A stretch of 64,000 bases of DNA from Candidatus Izemoplasmatales bacterium (GTDB lineage Bacteria; Bacillota_I; Bacilli_A; Izemoplasmatales; Hujiaoplasmataceae). This document shows, one piece after another, positions 13,630-22,232 of this stretch. Numbering within the stretch: the stretch's first letter is position 1; every line of letters begins with the position of its first letter. The position numbers were made by a program, and so were the translations under genes. Under the pieces are notes generated by a model. It saw only the letters and a list, made by a program, of their open reading frames with translations. It did no database searches and had not been told where the DNA came from. The stretch is taken from assembly GCA_041649275.1 (NCBI GenBank), contig JBAZNL010000002.1:124001-188000 (forward strand), given 5' to 3'.

Positions 13630-16020
13630 ATGGACATCGCGAAACTGCTTAAGGAACTCACCCTCGAGGAGAAATGCGGACTTCTGGTCGGTGCCGACAT
13701 GTGGCACACCCGCGCGATCCCGCGCCTCAAGATCCCGTCCGTGATGATGGCGGACGGGCCCACCGGACTCCGGAAGCAGCTCGACTCGCGCACCGGCGTC
13801 CAGGAGGCGGAGACCTACCATGCGGTCTGTTACCCGCCCGCGGCGACGGTCGCCGCGAGCTTCGATGTCGACGTCGCCGAGAGGGTCGGACGCGCGATCG
13901 CCTCGGAATGCCGCGCCAAGGACGTCCAGGCGATCCTCGCGCCGGGGGTGAACATCAAGCGCAGCCCGCTCTGCGGGCGCAATTTCGAATACTATTCGGA
14001 GGATCCGCTCGTCTCGGGTGAACTGGGAGCGGCCTTCGTCCGCGGCGTCCAGTCGGAAGGCGTCGGCGCATGCGTCAAGCACTATGCGCTCAATTCGCAG
14101 GAGTCGTGGCGGATGACATCGGATTCCGTCGCCGATCCGCGCGCCTTCCGCGAGATCTACGCCCGCGCCTTCGAACGCGTCGTCCGCGAACGGCCGGCGA
14201 TGGTGATGTGCTCGTACAATCGCGTCGACGGCGTCTACGCCGCCGAGAACGCGCATCTGCTCGACGCCACGCTTCGGCGCCGTTTCGGCTTCGACGGGCT
14301 TCTCGTCTCCGACTGGGGGGCCGTCTCGGACCGGACCCGCTCCGTCCGCGCCACCCTCGACCTCGAAATGCCGGGACATGCCTACGCCGTCCGCAAGCTG
14401 ATCAAGGATTATCGCAAGGGACGGGTCACGGACGCCGAACTCGACGCCTGCGTCGAACGCGTGCTCCGTTTCGTCGACGCGCATGCGGACCTTCCCGTCC
14501 GCGACGTCGACCTCGACGGGAACCACGAACTCGCGCGACAGGCGGCCGCGGCCGCGGTCGTGCTGCTCAAGAACGACGGTGACGTCCTCCCGCTGAAGAC
14601 GACCGATCGCGTCGCCGTCCTCGGCGCCCTTGCCGAGCGGGTGCGCATCCAGGGCGGCGGTTCCTCGCACGTCAATCCCCACAAGGTGGATTCGATCCTC
14701 GAGACGATGCCGCAGGGGGCGTCGTACGAATACGCCGCCGGCTATGCCCTTTCGGGCGACGGCTACAGCCAGGGTCTGCTCGACGTCGCGAAGGAAGCCT
14801 GTCGCGGAAAGGACAAGGTGGTCATCTTCGCCGGTTTGACCGACGAATACGAGTCGGAAGGTTACGACCGCACGGACCTCGGCCTGCCGTTCGGCCACGA
14901 GGAACTGATCCGCCAGGTCGCCGAGATCGCCGACAAGGTGATCGTCGTCCTCACCGCGGGATCGCCGGTGGCGATGCCGTGGATCAAGAACGTCCAGAGC
15001 GTCGTGAACGCCTATCTGCCGGGAGAAGCGGGCGCCGGCGCGGTCGTCGACGTCCTCTACGGAGCCGTCAATCCGTCCGGCAGACTTCCCGAGACGTGGC
15101 CGCTCCGCGCCGAGGACGTCCCCTGCGCGTCGCGCTACGCCGCGGGCAACGCCAAGGCCTACTACCAGGAGAGCGTCTACGTCGGCTACCGTTACTACCA
15201 GACGAAGAACGTCCCCGTCCTCTTCCCGTTCGGTTACGGCCTCTCGTACGCGTCCTTCGCCTATTCCGACCTGCGGACTTCGCGGCCGTCGATCACGATC
15301 CCCGGCGACGTCGAAGTGGCCGTCGAGGTCGAGAACATCGGCTCCGTCTTCGGCCGCGAGGTCGTCCAGCTCTATGTCGAGAACGCCCCCGGGCCGGTCT
15401 TCCGGCCGCGCCGGGAATTGCGCCGTTTCGCCAAGATCGGCCTTGCGCCGGGAGAGCGGAAGACGGTCTCGTTCAGCCTCGGGGAAGCGGATTTCGCCTA
15501 TTTCGACCCGCGCGCCGACCGGTTCGTCGCGCGCCCGGGAACCTATCGGATCGCGATCATGAGACACGCCGCCGAGACGATCCTTTCGATACCGCTCGAG
15601 GTCGTCGTCCCGGATTGCCCCGAACCCGATCCCGCGATCCTCGGGGCGACCAGCTACGACGTCGCCAGGGGACTGATCATGACCGACGAGGACTTCGCGA
15701 TCCTGATCGGCCGCAGACTCGAACCCACCGCCGTCCGGCGCCGCCGTCCCTACACGATGGACGACACGCTCGAGGACGTCAGCCGTACGCTCCTCGGGAA
15801 GCTGCTGGTTCGCTTCGCCCGCGGCGCGGTGACCAAGGCCGTCGCGCACGAGACCGAATCGTACCGGCGGATGGTGACGCGCTCGCTCATGGAGACGCCG
15901 CTCCGCAGCATGTCCGTGATGAGCGGCGGGATGCTTCCGATGCGGACCGCGCTCGCGCTCGTCGACCTCATGAACCTGCGTCCGGATAGAGCGGTCTCGC
16001 GTCTGTTCGGGAGGGACTGA
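13630..16020 (+). CDS. Glycoside hydrolase family 3 beta-glucosidase
   Basis: This 796-residue protein starts at 13630 with GGAGG upstream. It would release terminal beta-linked glucose from oligosaccharides. The (beta/alpha)8 domain shows MADGPTGLR near 40-48, the NFEYYSEDP block near 118-126, a KH pair near 150 and the nucleophile Asp at about 228 in VSDWG. The alpha/beta sandwich domain follows, then a fibronectin III-like domain and a C-terminal tail. No signal peptide is present, so it is cytoplasmic and acts on imported sugars. It ends two bases before the next start and is the first gene of a three-gene operon. Confidence 0.93.
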   Translation: MDIAKLLKELTLEEKCGLLVGADMWHTRAIPRLKIPSVMMADGPTGLRKQLDSRTGVQEAETYHAVCYPPAATVAASFDVDVAERVGRAIASECRAKDVQAILAPGVNIKRSPLCGRNFEYYSEDPLVSGELGAAFVRGVQSEGVGACVKHYALNSQESWRMTSDSVADPRAFREIYARAFERVVRERPAMVMCSYNRVDGVYAAENAHLLDATLRRRFGFDGLLVSDWGAVSDRTRSVRATLDLEMPGHAYAVRKLIKDYRKGRVTDAELDACVERVLRFVDAHADLPVRDVDLDGNHELARQAAAAAVVLLKNDGDVLPLKTTDRVAVLGALAERVRIQGGGSSHVNPHKVDSILETMPQGASYEYAAGYALSGDGYSQGLLDVAKEACRGKDKVVIFAGLTDEYESEGYDRTDLGLPFGHEELIRQVAEIADKVIVVLTAGSPVAMPWIKNVQSVVNAYLPGEAGAGAVVDVLYGAVNPSGRLPETWPLRAEDVPCASRYAAGNAKAYYQESVYVGYRYYQTKNVPVLFPFGYGLSYASFAYSDLRTSRPSITIPGDVEVAVEVENIGSVFGREVVQLYVENAPGPVFRPRRELRRFAKIGLAPGERKTVSFSLGEADFAYFDPRADRFVARPGTYRIAIMRHAAETILSIPLEVVVPDCPEPDPAILGATSYDVARGLIMTDEDFAILIGRRLEPTAVRRRRPYTMDDTLEDVSRTLLGKLLVRFARGAVTKAVAHETESYRRMVTRSLMETPLRSMSVMSGGMLPMRTALALVDLMNLRPDRAVSRLFGRD

Positions 16021-16021
16021 G

Positions 16022-17662
16022 ATGAAGCGCGCGTGGTATCGCGAGGGCGCCGTCTACCAGGTCTATCCGCGTTCCTTCAAGGACGCGGACGGCGACGGCG
16101 TCGGCGACCTGAAGGGCATCGTCGAGAAGATCCCGCACATCGCCGAACTCGGCTGCGACATCGTCTGGCTCTCGCCGGTGTACGCCACCCCCAACGACGA
16201 CAACGGCTACGACATCTCCGACTACCGGGCGATCAACCCCGAGTTCGGAACGATGGCCGACATGGACGAACTGATCGCCAGGCTGCACGCCCGCGGCATC
16301 CGCCTGGTGATGGACCTCGTCGTCAACCACACCTCCGACGAGCACCCGTGGTTCCAAAGATCGGTCCGAAAGGAACCGGGATGGGAGGATTTCTACCACT
16401 GGTCGCCGGAACGGAAGAACTGGACCTCGTTCTTCGGCGGTCCGGCGTGGACCTACCACGAGGAACGCAAGGAGTGGTACCTGCATCTGTTCACGAAGAA
16501 GCAGCCGGACCTCAACTGGGAGAACCCACGCGTCCGCGAGGAGGTGAAGGGGATCCTCGAGTTCTGGCTCGCCAAGGGCGTCGACGGCTTCCGCTGCGAC
16601 GTCATCAACCTGATTTCGAAGGCGCCGGGGCTGCCGAACGGGAAGCCGGCGCTGATCCTGCGCGGCCGCGAACATTACATGAACGGCCCGAAGATCCACG
16701 AGTACCTCGGCTGGCTGCGCGACGAGGTCTTCTCGAAGCACGACTGCTTCACCGTCGGCGAGACCGCGTTCGTCGATCCGAAGACGGCGCTCTCCTACGT
16801 CGCCGAGGACCGGCGCGAACTCGACATGCTCTTCCAGTTCGAACACATGGGTGCCGATTCCTACGGCGGGATCAAGTGGTTCGTCAAGCGCTTCCGTCCG
16901 ACGAACCTCAAGAAACCGCTCTCGAAATGGCAGCGGGGACTCTCCGGAAAGGGCTGGAACACGCTCTATCTCGAGAATCACGACCAGGCCCGGAGCATCG
17001 ACCGCTTCGCCGATCCGGAGCGGCGTTACGCGTCGGCCACGATGCTTGCGACGATGCTCTACTTCCAGCAGGGGACGCCCTTCGTCTACCAGGGCCAGGA
17101 GCTCGGGATGACGAACGCCGGCTTCACCGAACTCGACCAGTACCGCGACGTCGAGAGCAAGAACATCTACCGCATGGCGCGGCGGATGTTCCTCTATTCG
17201 CACAGGAAGGCGATGCGGATGCTCGCGCATTCCTCGCGCGACAACGCCCGCACGCCAATGCAGTGGGACGCCTCGGAACATGCCGGATTCACCGCCGGGA
17301 CGCCGTGGATCGGCGTCAACCCGAACCACGCGACGGTGAACGCGGAGACCGAGAAGAACGATCCCGATTCGATCTTCCGGTACTATCAGAAAATCCTTTC
17401 CCTCCGGAAAAAGTATGATATCATTGTATACGGCGACTATCGAGACCTCGCGTTCCGCAATCCCCGCCTGTACGCCTACGAGCGCCGCCTGGACGGCGAT
17501 TCGCTCGTCGTCGTCTGCAACGCCGTCGGAAAGCCCGTCCCCTTCCGGGTCGGGATCAACCTGTACGGCTACGAGCTCATCCTCGGCAACGTCAAGGCGC
17601 CGGCGGACGGCGTCCTGGAACCGTTCGAGGCAAGAGTCTACCTGAAGAGGAGTCCGACATGA
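16022..17662 (+). CDS. malL: GH13 alpha-glucosidase (oligo-1,6-glucosidase type)
   Basis: This 546-residue cytoplasmic protein has GH13 motifs in order: DLVVNHTSDEHPWF near 98-111, the nucleophile Asp at about 193 in GFRCDVIN, the acid Glu at about 247 in TVGE and ENHD ending near 321. The length and the GFR-x-DVIN form fit oligo-1,6-glucosidases and related alpha-glucosidases or trehalose-6-phosphate hydrolases. The exact substrate is not decided by the sequence. It lies in one operon with a beta-glucosidase and a GH130 phosphorylase and overlaps the latter by four bases. Confidence 0.9.
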   Translation: MKRAWYREGAVYQVYPRSFKDADGDGVGDLKGIVEKIPHIAELGCDIVWLSPVYATPNDDNGYDISDYRAINPEFGTMADMDELIARLHARGIRLVMDLVVNHTSDEHPWFQRSVRKEPGWEDFYHWSPERKNWTSFFGGPAWTYHEERKEWYLHLFTKKQPDLNWENPRVREEVKGILEFWLAKGVDGFRCDVINLISKAPGLPNGKPALILRGREHYMNGPKIHEYLGWLRDEVFSKHDCFTVGETAFVDPKTALSYVAEDRRELDMLFQFEHMGADSYGGIKWFVKRFRPTNLKKPLSKWQRGLSGKGWNTLYLENHDQARSIDRFADPERRYASATMLATMLYFQQGTPFVYQGQELGMTNAGFTELDQYRDVESKNIYRMARRMFLYSHRKAMRMLAHSSRDNARTPMQWDASEHAGFTAGTPWIGVNPNHATVNAETEKNDPDSIFRYYQKILSLRKKYDIIVYGDYRDLAFRNPRLYAYERRLDGDSLVVVCNAVGKPVPFRVGINLYGYELILGNVKAPADGVLEPFEARVYLKRSPT

Positions 17663-18675
17663 TGAAACTGACCAAATCCCCGAAGAACCCGATCCTCCGT
17701 CCCGTCCCCGCCCACGAGTGGGAGAACCTCGTCGTGCTGAACCCGGCCGTCGTTTACGACGAGTCGACGAAGCGCTTCACGATGCTCTACCGCGCCGCCG
17801 GCGACACCGTCGAACATTACATCCACCTCGGCCTCGCGACCTCCGAGAACGGAATCGACTTCGTCCGCGAGAGCGATGCGCCCGTGCTTTCTCCCGATTA
17901 CTTCGGCGCCGACGGCGGCTGCGTCGAGGATCCGCGCCTGGTGAAGATGGGCGACTGGTACTTCCTCACCTACGCCGCCCGCCCGTACGCCCCGGGACGC
18001 TACTGGCTGAACGCCCCCAAACCCTGGTTCAACCCGCCCAAGGACGGCCCGACGTTCCTCTCCTGGAACAATTCCGTGACCTACCTCGCGATCACGCAGG
18101 ACTTCCGCACCTACAAGAAGCTCGGCCGCATGACCGATTCGCGCGAAGACGACCGCGACGTCTACGTCTTCCCGGAACGCGTCGGCGGGAAGTTCGTCCG
18201 CCTGTCGCGGCCGATGTTCAAGTGCGGCGCGGGATATCCAAACGAAAATCCGGCGATCTGGATCTCCTTCTCCGACGATCTGCTCGAATGGCCGGCGCCG
18301 ACCATCCTCATGCAGGGCGAGACCTGGTGGGAGTCGAAGAAGATCGGCGGCTCCTGTCCGCCGATCCGCACCCCGTACGGCTGGTTCGTCATCTACCACG
18401 GCGTCGCCAGGAAGGACGATGCCTACCGCGTCGGCGCGGTCTTGCTCGACCTCGACGACCCGACCCGGATCCTCGCGCGGACGAAGGAGCCGATCATGGA
18501 GCCGGAATTCGACTACGAGACCTCCGGCGTCTACAACGGCTGCGTCTTCCCGACGGGCAACGTCGTGAAGGACGGCGTCCTCTATGTCTACTACGGCGCC
18601 GCCGACCGGTTCGTCTGCGTCGCGACCTGCGACTTCGAGGCGCTCCTGCAGGACCTCCTGAAAGAGGGAAAATAA
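17659..18675 (+). CDS. GH130 family beta-mannoside phosphorylase, subfamily uncertain
   Basis: This 338-residue protein would split beta-mannosides with phosphate to give mannose 1-phosphate. GH130 five-bladed propeller features include GGCVEDPRLVK near 90-100, a SWNNSVTYLAI stretch, KIGGSCPP near 230 and YYGAADRFVC near the C-terminus. It is distinct from the two GH130 genes of the large mannan locus and may prefer another linkage, such as beta-1,2-mannosides. It starts within the end of the GH13 gene (ATG ATG at 17659) and ends at a shared bidirectional terminator. Confidence 0.82.
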   Translation: MMKLTKSPKNPILRPVPAHEWENLVVLNPAVVYDESTKRFTMLYRAAGDTVEHYIHLGLATSENGIDFVRESDAPVLSPDYFGADGGCVEDPRLVKMGDWYFLTYAARPYAPGRYWLNAPKPWFNPPKDGPTFLSWNNSVTYLAITQDFRTYKKLGRMTDSREDDRDVYVFPERVGGKFVRLSRPMFKCGAGYPNENPAIWISFSDDLLEWPAPTILMQGETWWESKKIGGSCPPIRTPYGWFVIYHGVARKDDAYRVGAVLLDLDDPTRILARTKEPIMEPEFDYETSGVYNGCVFPTGNVVKDGVLYVYYGAADRFVCVATCDFEALLQDLLKEGK

Positions 18676-18706
18676 AAAAAATGACTTCCGCGGAAGTCAT
18701 TTTTTC
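18675..18706. terminator. Bidirectional terminator between converging genes
   Basis: AAAATGACTTCC/GGAAGTCATTTT forms a 12-base perfect stem with A and T runs on both sides. It serves the GH130 gene (plus) and the hydrolase (minus) and overlaps the last codons of the hydrolase. Confidence 0.9.
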
Positions 18707-19620
18707 TTGTCTTCGAAGGTTTTGGCGACGAATGCGGCGATCTTCGCGTCGATTCCCGCCTTGTCCGTCCGGTACCCCTCGGCGTGGACGTCGGAATGGA
18801 CGGCGTGGACCTCATGCGGGGCTTCGGAGAGCGCGGACATCCGTTCGGAGGCGGCGTACGGGGTGACCCGGTCGCCGACCGAGTGGATGATCAGGAAGGG
18901 CGTCCTGGTCGCCTTCACGGCCTTGGGGACGTCGATCCGGAAGAGCAGGAAGCGATGCAGGTAGCGGCACCAGAACTCGATCCCGGGGAGGAAGAGGACG
19001 AGCGCCCGGGGCCTCACTGTGCGCGCGAAGACGCCCCAGACGGAGGCGAAGGGCGAATCGGCGACGATCAGACGGAGGTTCGGCGAGACGTCGCCGGCGG
19101 CGTAGAGGAAAGCGGTCGACGCCCCGAGCGAGACGCCGTGGACGAGGATCTTCTCGTTCGCCCCGTAGGTACGGAGGACGAAGTCGATCCAGCGCCGCAG
19201 GTCGTACCGTTCGAAATGACCGAACGAGGTGTAGTTCCCGCCGGAAAGGCCGTGCGCCCGCAGGTCGGGGACGAGGACGCGGAAACCCATGTCGCTGTAA
19301 AGGCGGGCGAGGATCGCGAGGTCGGATCCGACGGAACGGTAGCCGTGGACCAGGATCGCGGTCCGGCCGGGATCACCGACGGCGGGAGCGACGTAGGCCG
19401 CCGACAATCGGGTGCCGTCGAACGCGCGGATCGCGACGGTGTCGCGGGCGACCGTCTTGAACCACTCCCAGGACGATCGGAAGAACGGATCGGTCTGGTC
19501 GACCAGACCGCCTCCGTTCGCCGAACCGACGCGGATGAAGCGGCGATAGACGAGATGGGAGAGAAACAGATAGAGGCCGAGCGCGGCCAGCACGATCGAT
19601 GGAACCGTCCACCAGGGCAT
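18697..19620 (-). CDS. Membrane-anchored alpha/beta hydrolase
   Basis: This 307-residue protein is read from ATG 19620; longer frames to 19650 overlap a TACAAT box that is probably its own -10. An N-terminal membrane helix (about 5-25) is followed by the hydrolase fold: HGYRS near 92-96 (oxyanion side), nucleophile Ser at about 164 in GVSLGAS, Asp in SVGDRV and His in DVHAEGY. This resembles BAAT/YqkD-type serine hydrolases of Bacilli, often annotated as peptidase or esterase. The substrate is unknown. It is a single gene convergent with the sugar operon. Confidence 0.8.
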   Translation of the reverse strand: MPWWTVPSIVLAALGLYLFLSHLVYRRFIRVGSANGGGLVDQTDPFFRSSWEWFKTVARDTVAIRAFDGTRLSAAYVAPAVGDPGRTAILVHGYRSVGSDLAILARLYSDMGFRVLVPDLRAHGLSGGNYTSFGHFERYDLRRWIDFVLRTYGANEKILVHGVSLGASTAFLYAAGDVSPNLRLIVADSPFASVWGVFARTVRPRALVLFLPGIEFWCRYLHRFLLFRIDVPKAVKATRTPFLIIHSVGDRVTPYAASERMSALSEAPHEVHAVHSDVHAEGYRTDKAGIDAKIAAFVAKTFEDKKK

Positions 19621-19749
19621 GATGATCACCGTCCGCATCCATTGTACCACGGACCCGGCGTTTCCGCCATCCTCCCGGCGCGAAACCGCATCCCCCCTCC
19701 CGATTCGAAAGATGTAACGCCTTTACCAACGCGCGGGCGCACGTTCTCG

Positions 19750-19778
19750 TTGGCGCGTTTACGATTTAGGCGTATAAT
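19750..19778 (+). promoter_or_regulatory. Promoter of the oxidoreductase gene
   Basis: TTGGCG and TATAAT are spaced by 17 bases and lie 18 bases before the start codon. The upstream pair CCAACGCG...CGTTGG (about 19726-19755) overlaps the -35 box and could be an operator. Confidence 0.65.
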
Positions 19779-19795
19779 GGAAGACGGGTGATATC

Positions 19796-20767
19796 ATGGT
19801 CAAGTTCGGTGTTCTCGGTGCCGGCAAGATCGCGCACCGTTTCTGTCAGGCGATGAACGGCATCGGCGAGACGCTTTACGCGGTCGCATCGCGCGACCTC
19901 GAGCGCGCGGCGCGATTCGTCGCGAACTACGGCTTCCAGAAGGCCTACGGCACGTACGAGGAACTCATCGCCGACCCCGAGGTCCGCTGCGTCTATGTGG
20001 CGACGCCGCACGGTTTGCATTTCGACCACGTCCGCATGTGCCTCGAAGCCGGCAAGCACGTCCTCTGCGAGAAGGCGTTCACGCTGAACGCCGGTCAGGC
20101 GCAGGAGCTCGTTTCCCTCGCCCGATCCAGGGGGCTCTTCCTGATGGAAGCCATGTGGACCCGCTTCCTGCCGGCGATCCAGGAAGTGAAGAAGCTCGTC
20201 GACCAGGGCGAGATCGGCGAAGTGATCGAGATCGACGCCGATTTCTGCTTCGAAAGCGGCGCGGGCGCCGAGGACCGGCTCTTCGATCCCGCGCTCGGCG
20301 GCGGCGCCCTCCTCGACGTGGGAATCTATCCGATCACGCTCGCCAACCTCTTCCTCGGCGTCCCCGACAGCTTCGACGCGGAGGTCACGATGGGACCGAC
20401 CGGCGTCGACGTCGCCGAGAAGATCACCTATTTCTATCCGCACGCGACCGCCGTTCTGAACGCCTCGATCGTCTCCGACCTCGGTCGCGAAGCCTACATC
20501 TACGGCACGAAGGGGTACGTGCACCTGCCCTCCTTCTGGTCGACGGAAGTGGCCACGGTGTACAACAAGGACCACAAGATCGTCCGCGAGATCGCCGTCA
20601 AGCACCTCGTCAACGGCCTCGAATACGAGATCTTCGAAGCGATCCGCTGCATCCGCCGGAAGGACGTCGAAAGCCCCGTCTGCCCGCACGAGGCGACCCT
20701 CGAGATCCTTCGTCAGACGGATGCGATCCGGGCTTCGTGGAATTTCCGCTATCCCGGCGAACGCTAG
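19796..20767 (+). CDS. Gfo/Idh/MocA family NAD(P)-dependent oxidoreductase
   Basis: This 323-residue protein has an N-terminal Rossmann fold (GVLGAGKIAHRF at about 5-16) and VATPHGLHF near 67-75. CEKAFTLN near 95 replaces the usual EKP by EKA. The C-terminal Gfo/Idh/MocA beta-sheet domain follows with EAMWTRF near 118. Known relatives oxidise sugars, inositols or dihydrodiols. The substrate cannot be told from the sequence, but the sugar-metabolism setting suggests a carbohydrate. It is a single gene with its own promoter; the L21 promoter starts 11 bases after its stop. Confidence 0.85.
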   Translation: MVKFGVLGAGKIAHRFCQAMNGIGETLYAVASRDLERAARFVANYGFQKAYGTYEELIADPEVRCVYVATPHGLHFDHVRMCLEAGKHVLCEKAFTLNAGQAQELVSLARSRGLFLMEAMWTRFLPAIQEVKKLVDQGEIGEVIEIDADFCFESGAGAEDRLFDPALGGGALLDVGIYPITLANLFLGVPDSFDAEVTMGPTGVDVAEKITYFYPHATAVLNASIVSDLGREAYIYGTKGYVHLPSFWSTEVATVYNKDHKIVREIAVKHLVNGLEYEIFEAIRCIRRKDVESPVCPHEATLEILRQTDAIRASWNFRYPGER

Positions 20768-20777
20768 ACGATTTTCC

Positions 20778-20806
20778 TTGACTCGCCCGGGTCGTTTTAG
20801 TATAAT
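20778..20806 (+). promoter_or_regulatory. Promoter of the rplU-rpmA operon
   Basis: TTGACT and TATAAT with exactly 17 bases between give a near-consensus housekeeping promoter, as expected for ribosomal protein genes. Confidence 0.85.
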
Positions 20807-20811
20807 ATCAC

Positions 20812-20900
20812 CGTATGTCAAATGCATACCGCTCGGAAATGGTTGAACACGCTTCGGCGTGACCATCACGGCGCGTCTTACCAATTTGAGGAGGTGCAGG
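20812..20900 (+). promoter_or_regulatory. Possible L21 leader RNA
   Basis: About 90 untranslated bases precede rplU and include a UUCG-capped hairpin (CACGCTTCGGCGTG near 20850-20863). Known: many Bacillota regulate rplU by an L21 leader. I cannot check the full consensus, so this is a position-based proposal. Confidence 0.4.
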
Positions 20901-20901
20901 A

Positions 20902-21210
20902 ATGTACGCAGTCATCGAAACCGGTGGAAAGCAAGTGCGCGTGGAAGTCGGACAGGAAATCTGGGTTGAAAAACTCGAGGCGGAAGTCGATTCCGTCTAT
21001 ACGTTCGACAAGGTGCTGCTCGTCGGCGGCGACAAGATCAAGATCGGCAAGCCCTATGTCAAGGGCGCCGCGGTCAAGGCCGTCGTCAACAAGCAGGGCA
21101 AGGGCCCGAAAGTCGTCATTTTCAAATACGAGCCCAAGAAACACTACCACAAGAAGAACGGCCATCGTCAACCGTATACCAAGCTGACGATTTCCGAAAT
21201 CACCCTGTAA
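20902..21210 (+). CDS. rplU: 50S ribosomal protein L21
   Basis: This 102-residue protein has the family start [16 protein letters not shown], a central beta-barrel, the [18 protein letters not shown] 23S-rRNA-contacting region near 75-92 and the TISEI end. Length is typical. A strong GAGGAGGTG site precedes it. The usual Bacillota prp gene that follows rplU is absent; L27 comes next after 32 bases. Confidence 0.98.
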   Translation: MYAVIETGGKQVRVEVGQEIWVEKLEAEVDSVYTFDKVLLVGGDKIKIGKPYVKGAAVKAVVNKQGKGPKVVIFKYEPKKHYHKKNGHRQPYTKLTISEITL

Positions 21211-21242
21211 CGCGCAGCAACATCACACTGGAGGTGTAACCA

Positions 21243-21530
21243 ATGATCTTGAATCTGAACATATCGGAATTCATGGCTTCCAAAAAGGGAGTCAGCTCGA
21301 CCAAGAACGGTCGCGATTCCGCCGGCAGACGGCTCGGGGCGAAGCTCTCCGACGGCCAGTTCTGCACCGCGGGATCGATCATCTACCGTCAAAGGGGTTC
21401 GAAGATCCATCCCGGCACGAACGTCGGCATGGGCAAGGACGACACGCTGTTCGCGATGGTCGACGGCATCGTCAAGTTCGAACGTCTCGGCAAGGACCGC
21501 AAGCAGGCGTCCGTCTATCCGCAGGAATGA
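21243..21530 (+). CDS. rpmA: 50S ribosomal protein L27 with N-terminal extension
   Basis: This 95-residue protein has family hallmarks [16 protein letters not shown] and [10 protein letters not shown]. The start at 21243 is fixed by GGAGGTG six bases upstream, so an 11-residue extension ([11 protein letters not shown]) precedes the conserved ASKKG. Known: Bacillota L27 carries a similar extension (ending in FF before ASKKG) removed by the Prp protease, usually encoded between rplU and rpmA. Here no prp lies between them and the residue before Ala is Met, so processing may differ or use a prp elsewhere. A strong terminator follows. Confidence 0.97.
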   Translation: MILNLNISEFMASKKGVSSTKNGRDSAGRRLGAKLSDGQFCTAGSIIYRQRGSKIHPGTNVGMGKDDTLFAMVDGIVKFERLGKDRKQASVYPQE

Positions 21531-21534
21531 CCGG

Positions 21535-21562
21535 CAGGGGAACGATCCCCTGCCTTTTTTTC
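21535..21562 (+). terminator. Terminator of the rplU-rpmA operon
   Basis: GGCAGGGGA/TCCCCTGCC with loop ACGA is followed by TTTTTTT. Confidence 0.92.
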
Positions 21563-21603
21563 GCGTTCCGTAGTATAATGGTTCGCGAAGGGAGGCGATC
21601 GCC

Positions 21604-22119
21604 TTGTTCACGCGCCTGTACCTCTGGATCCGGGCACTGCCGGAATGGCTTTCCGCCGCCCGGAAGAAGAACCCCTGGCTGTTCGCCGAGTGGTGGATCG
21701 CGCCGACGCTCCCGATCCTCGTCATCGCGAACTTCCTCTCGTTTCGCGACGACGTCGCCTTTCTGATCCTGCTGGTCGCGCTTCCCGCCCTTTGGGCGCT
21801 CGCCTCGCCGTTTCTGGAGGTCCGCGCCGCCCGCGAAGGCATTCCGTTCGGCGACCGCGCGATGCGCGTCCTTCCCCTCGTCTCGGCGCTCTTCGCCGAT
21901 GTCCTCGGAACGCTGGCGATCGTCTACGGCCGCGGCGCCTTCGGCGGGGGGGCCTCCGTCGAGTTCTACCTGCTCTTCCTCGCGACGGTGCTCCGGATCG
22001 GACTGATCGCCGTCCGCGCGATCCGTCCGTACCGCGGGAAGGCGGTCGTCGACGTCTTCGTCCGGCTGCTCTCGCTCTCCTTCTCGTTCATCCTCTACGC
22101 CCTCGCAATCACCGCCTGA
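21604..22119 (+). CDS. Small multi-pass membrane protein
   Basis: This 171-residue protein starts at TTG 21604 with GGGAGG nine bases upstream and a TATAAT at 21574-21579. About four membrane helices occur from residue 35 onward, with short Arg-rich loops. No family is recognised. It is a single gene ending at a terminator. Confidence 0.65.
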   Translation: MFTRLYLWIRALPEWLSAARKKNPWLFAEWWIAPTLPILVIANFLSFRDDVAFLILLVALPALWALASPFLEVRAAREGIPFGDRAMRVLPLVSALFADVLGTLAIVYGRGAFGGGASVEFYLLFLATVLRIGLIAVRAIRPYRGKAVVDVFVRLLSLSFSFILYALAITA

Positions 22120-22152
22120 AGCCGTTCCCGCCATCGTCGGGGGCGGCTTTTG
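22119..22152 (+). terminator. Rho-independent terminator
   Basis: AAGCCGTTCCCG pairs with CGGGGGCGGCTT (two G-T pairs) and is followed by TTTG. Confidence 0.7.
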
Positions 22153-22159
22153 ATTCGTC

Positions 22160-22209
22160 TTGCCAATCCGCGCCGCGTGCGGTATAATACAATTGTGTAA
22201 TAGGTTACA
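22160..22209 (+). promoter_or_regulatory. Promoter with overlapping palindromic operator
   Basis: TTGCCA and TATAAT (22183-22188) are spaced by 17 bases. Eight bases after the -10 is the palindrome TGTAATAGGTTACA (22196-22209; TGTAA-N4-TTACA). It would cover the transcription start, a typical place for a repressor of LacI or GntR type. Confidence 0.65.
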
Positions 22210-22232
22210 TATGACAGGACGGTGCCATCCCC

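Noticed and set aside
13399..15849. An 816-codon minus-strand open frame across the tRNA remnant and the GH3 gene
   Set aside because: Antisense to a clear GH3 enzyme and running through the tRNA half, so not a gene.
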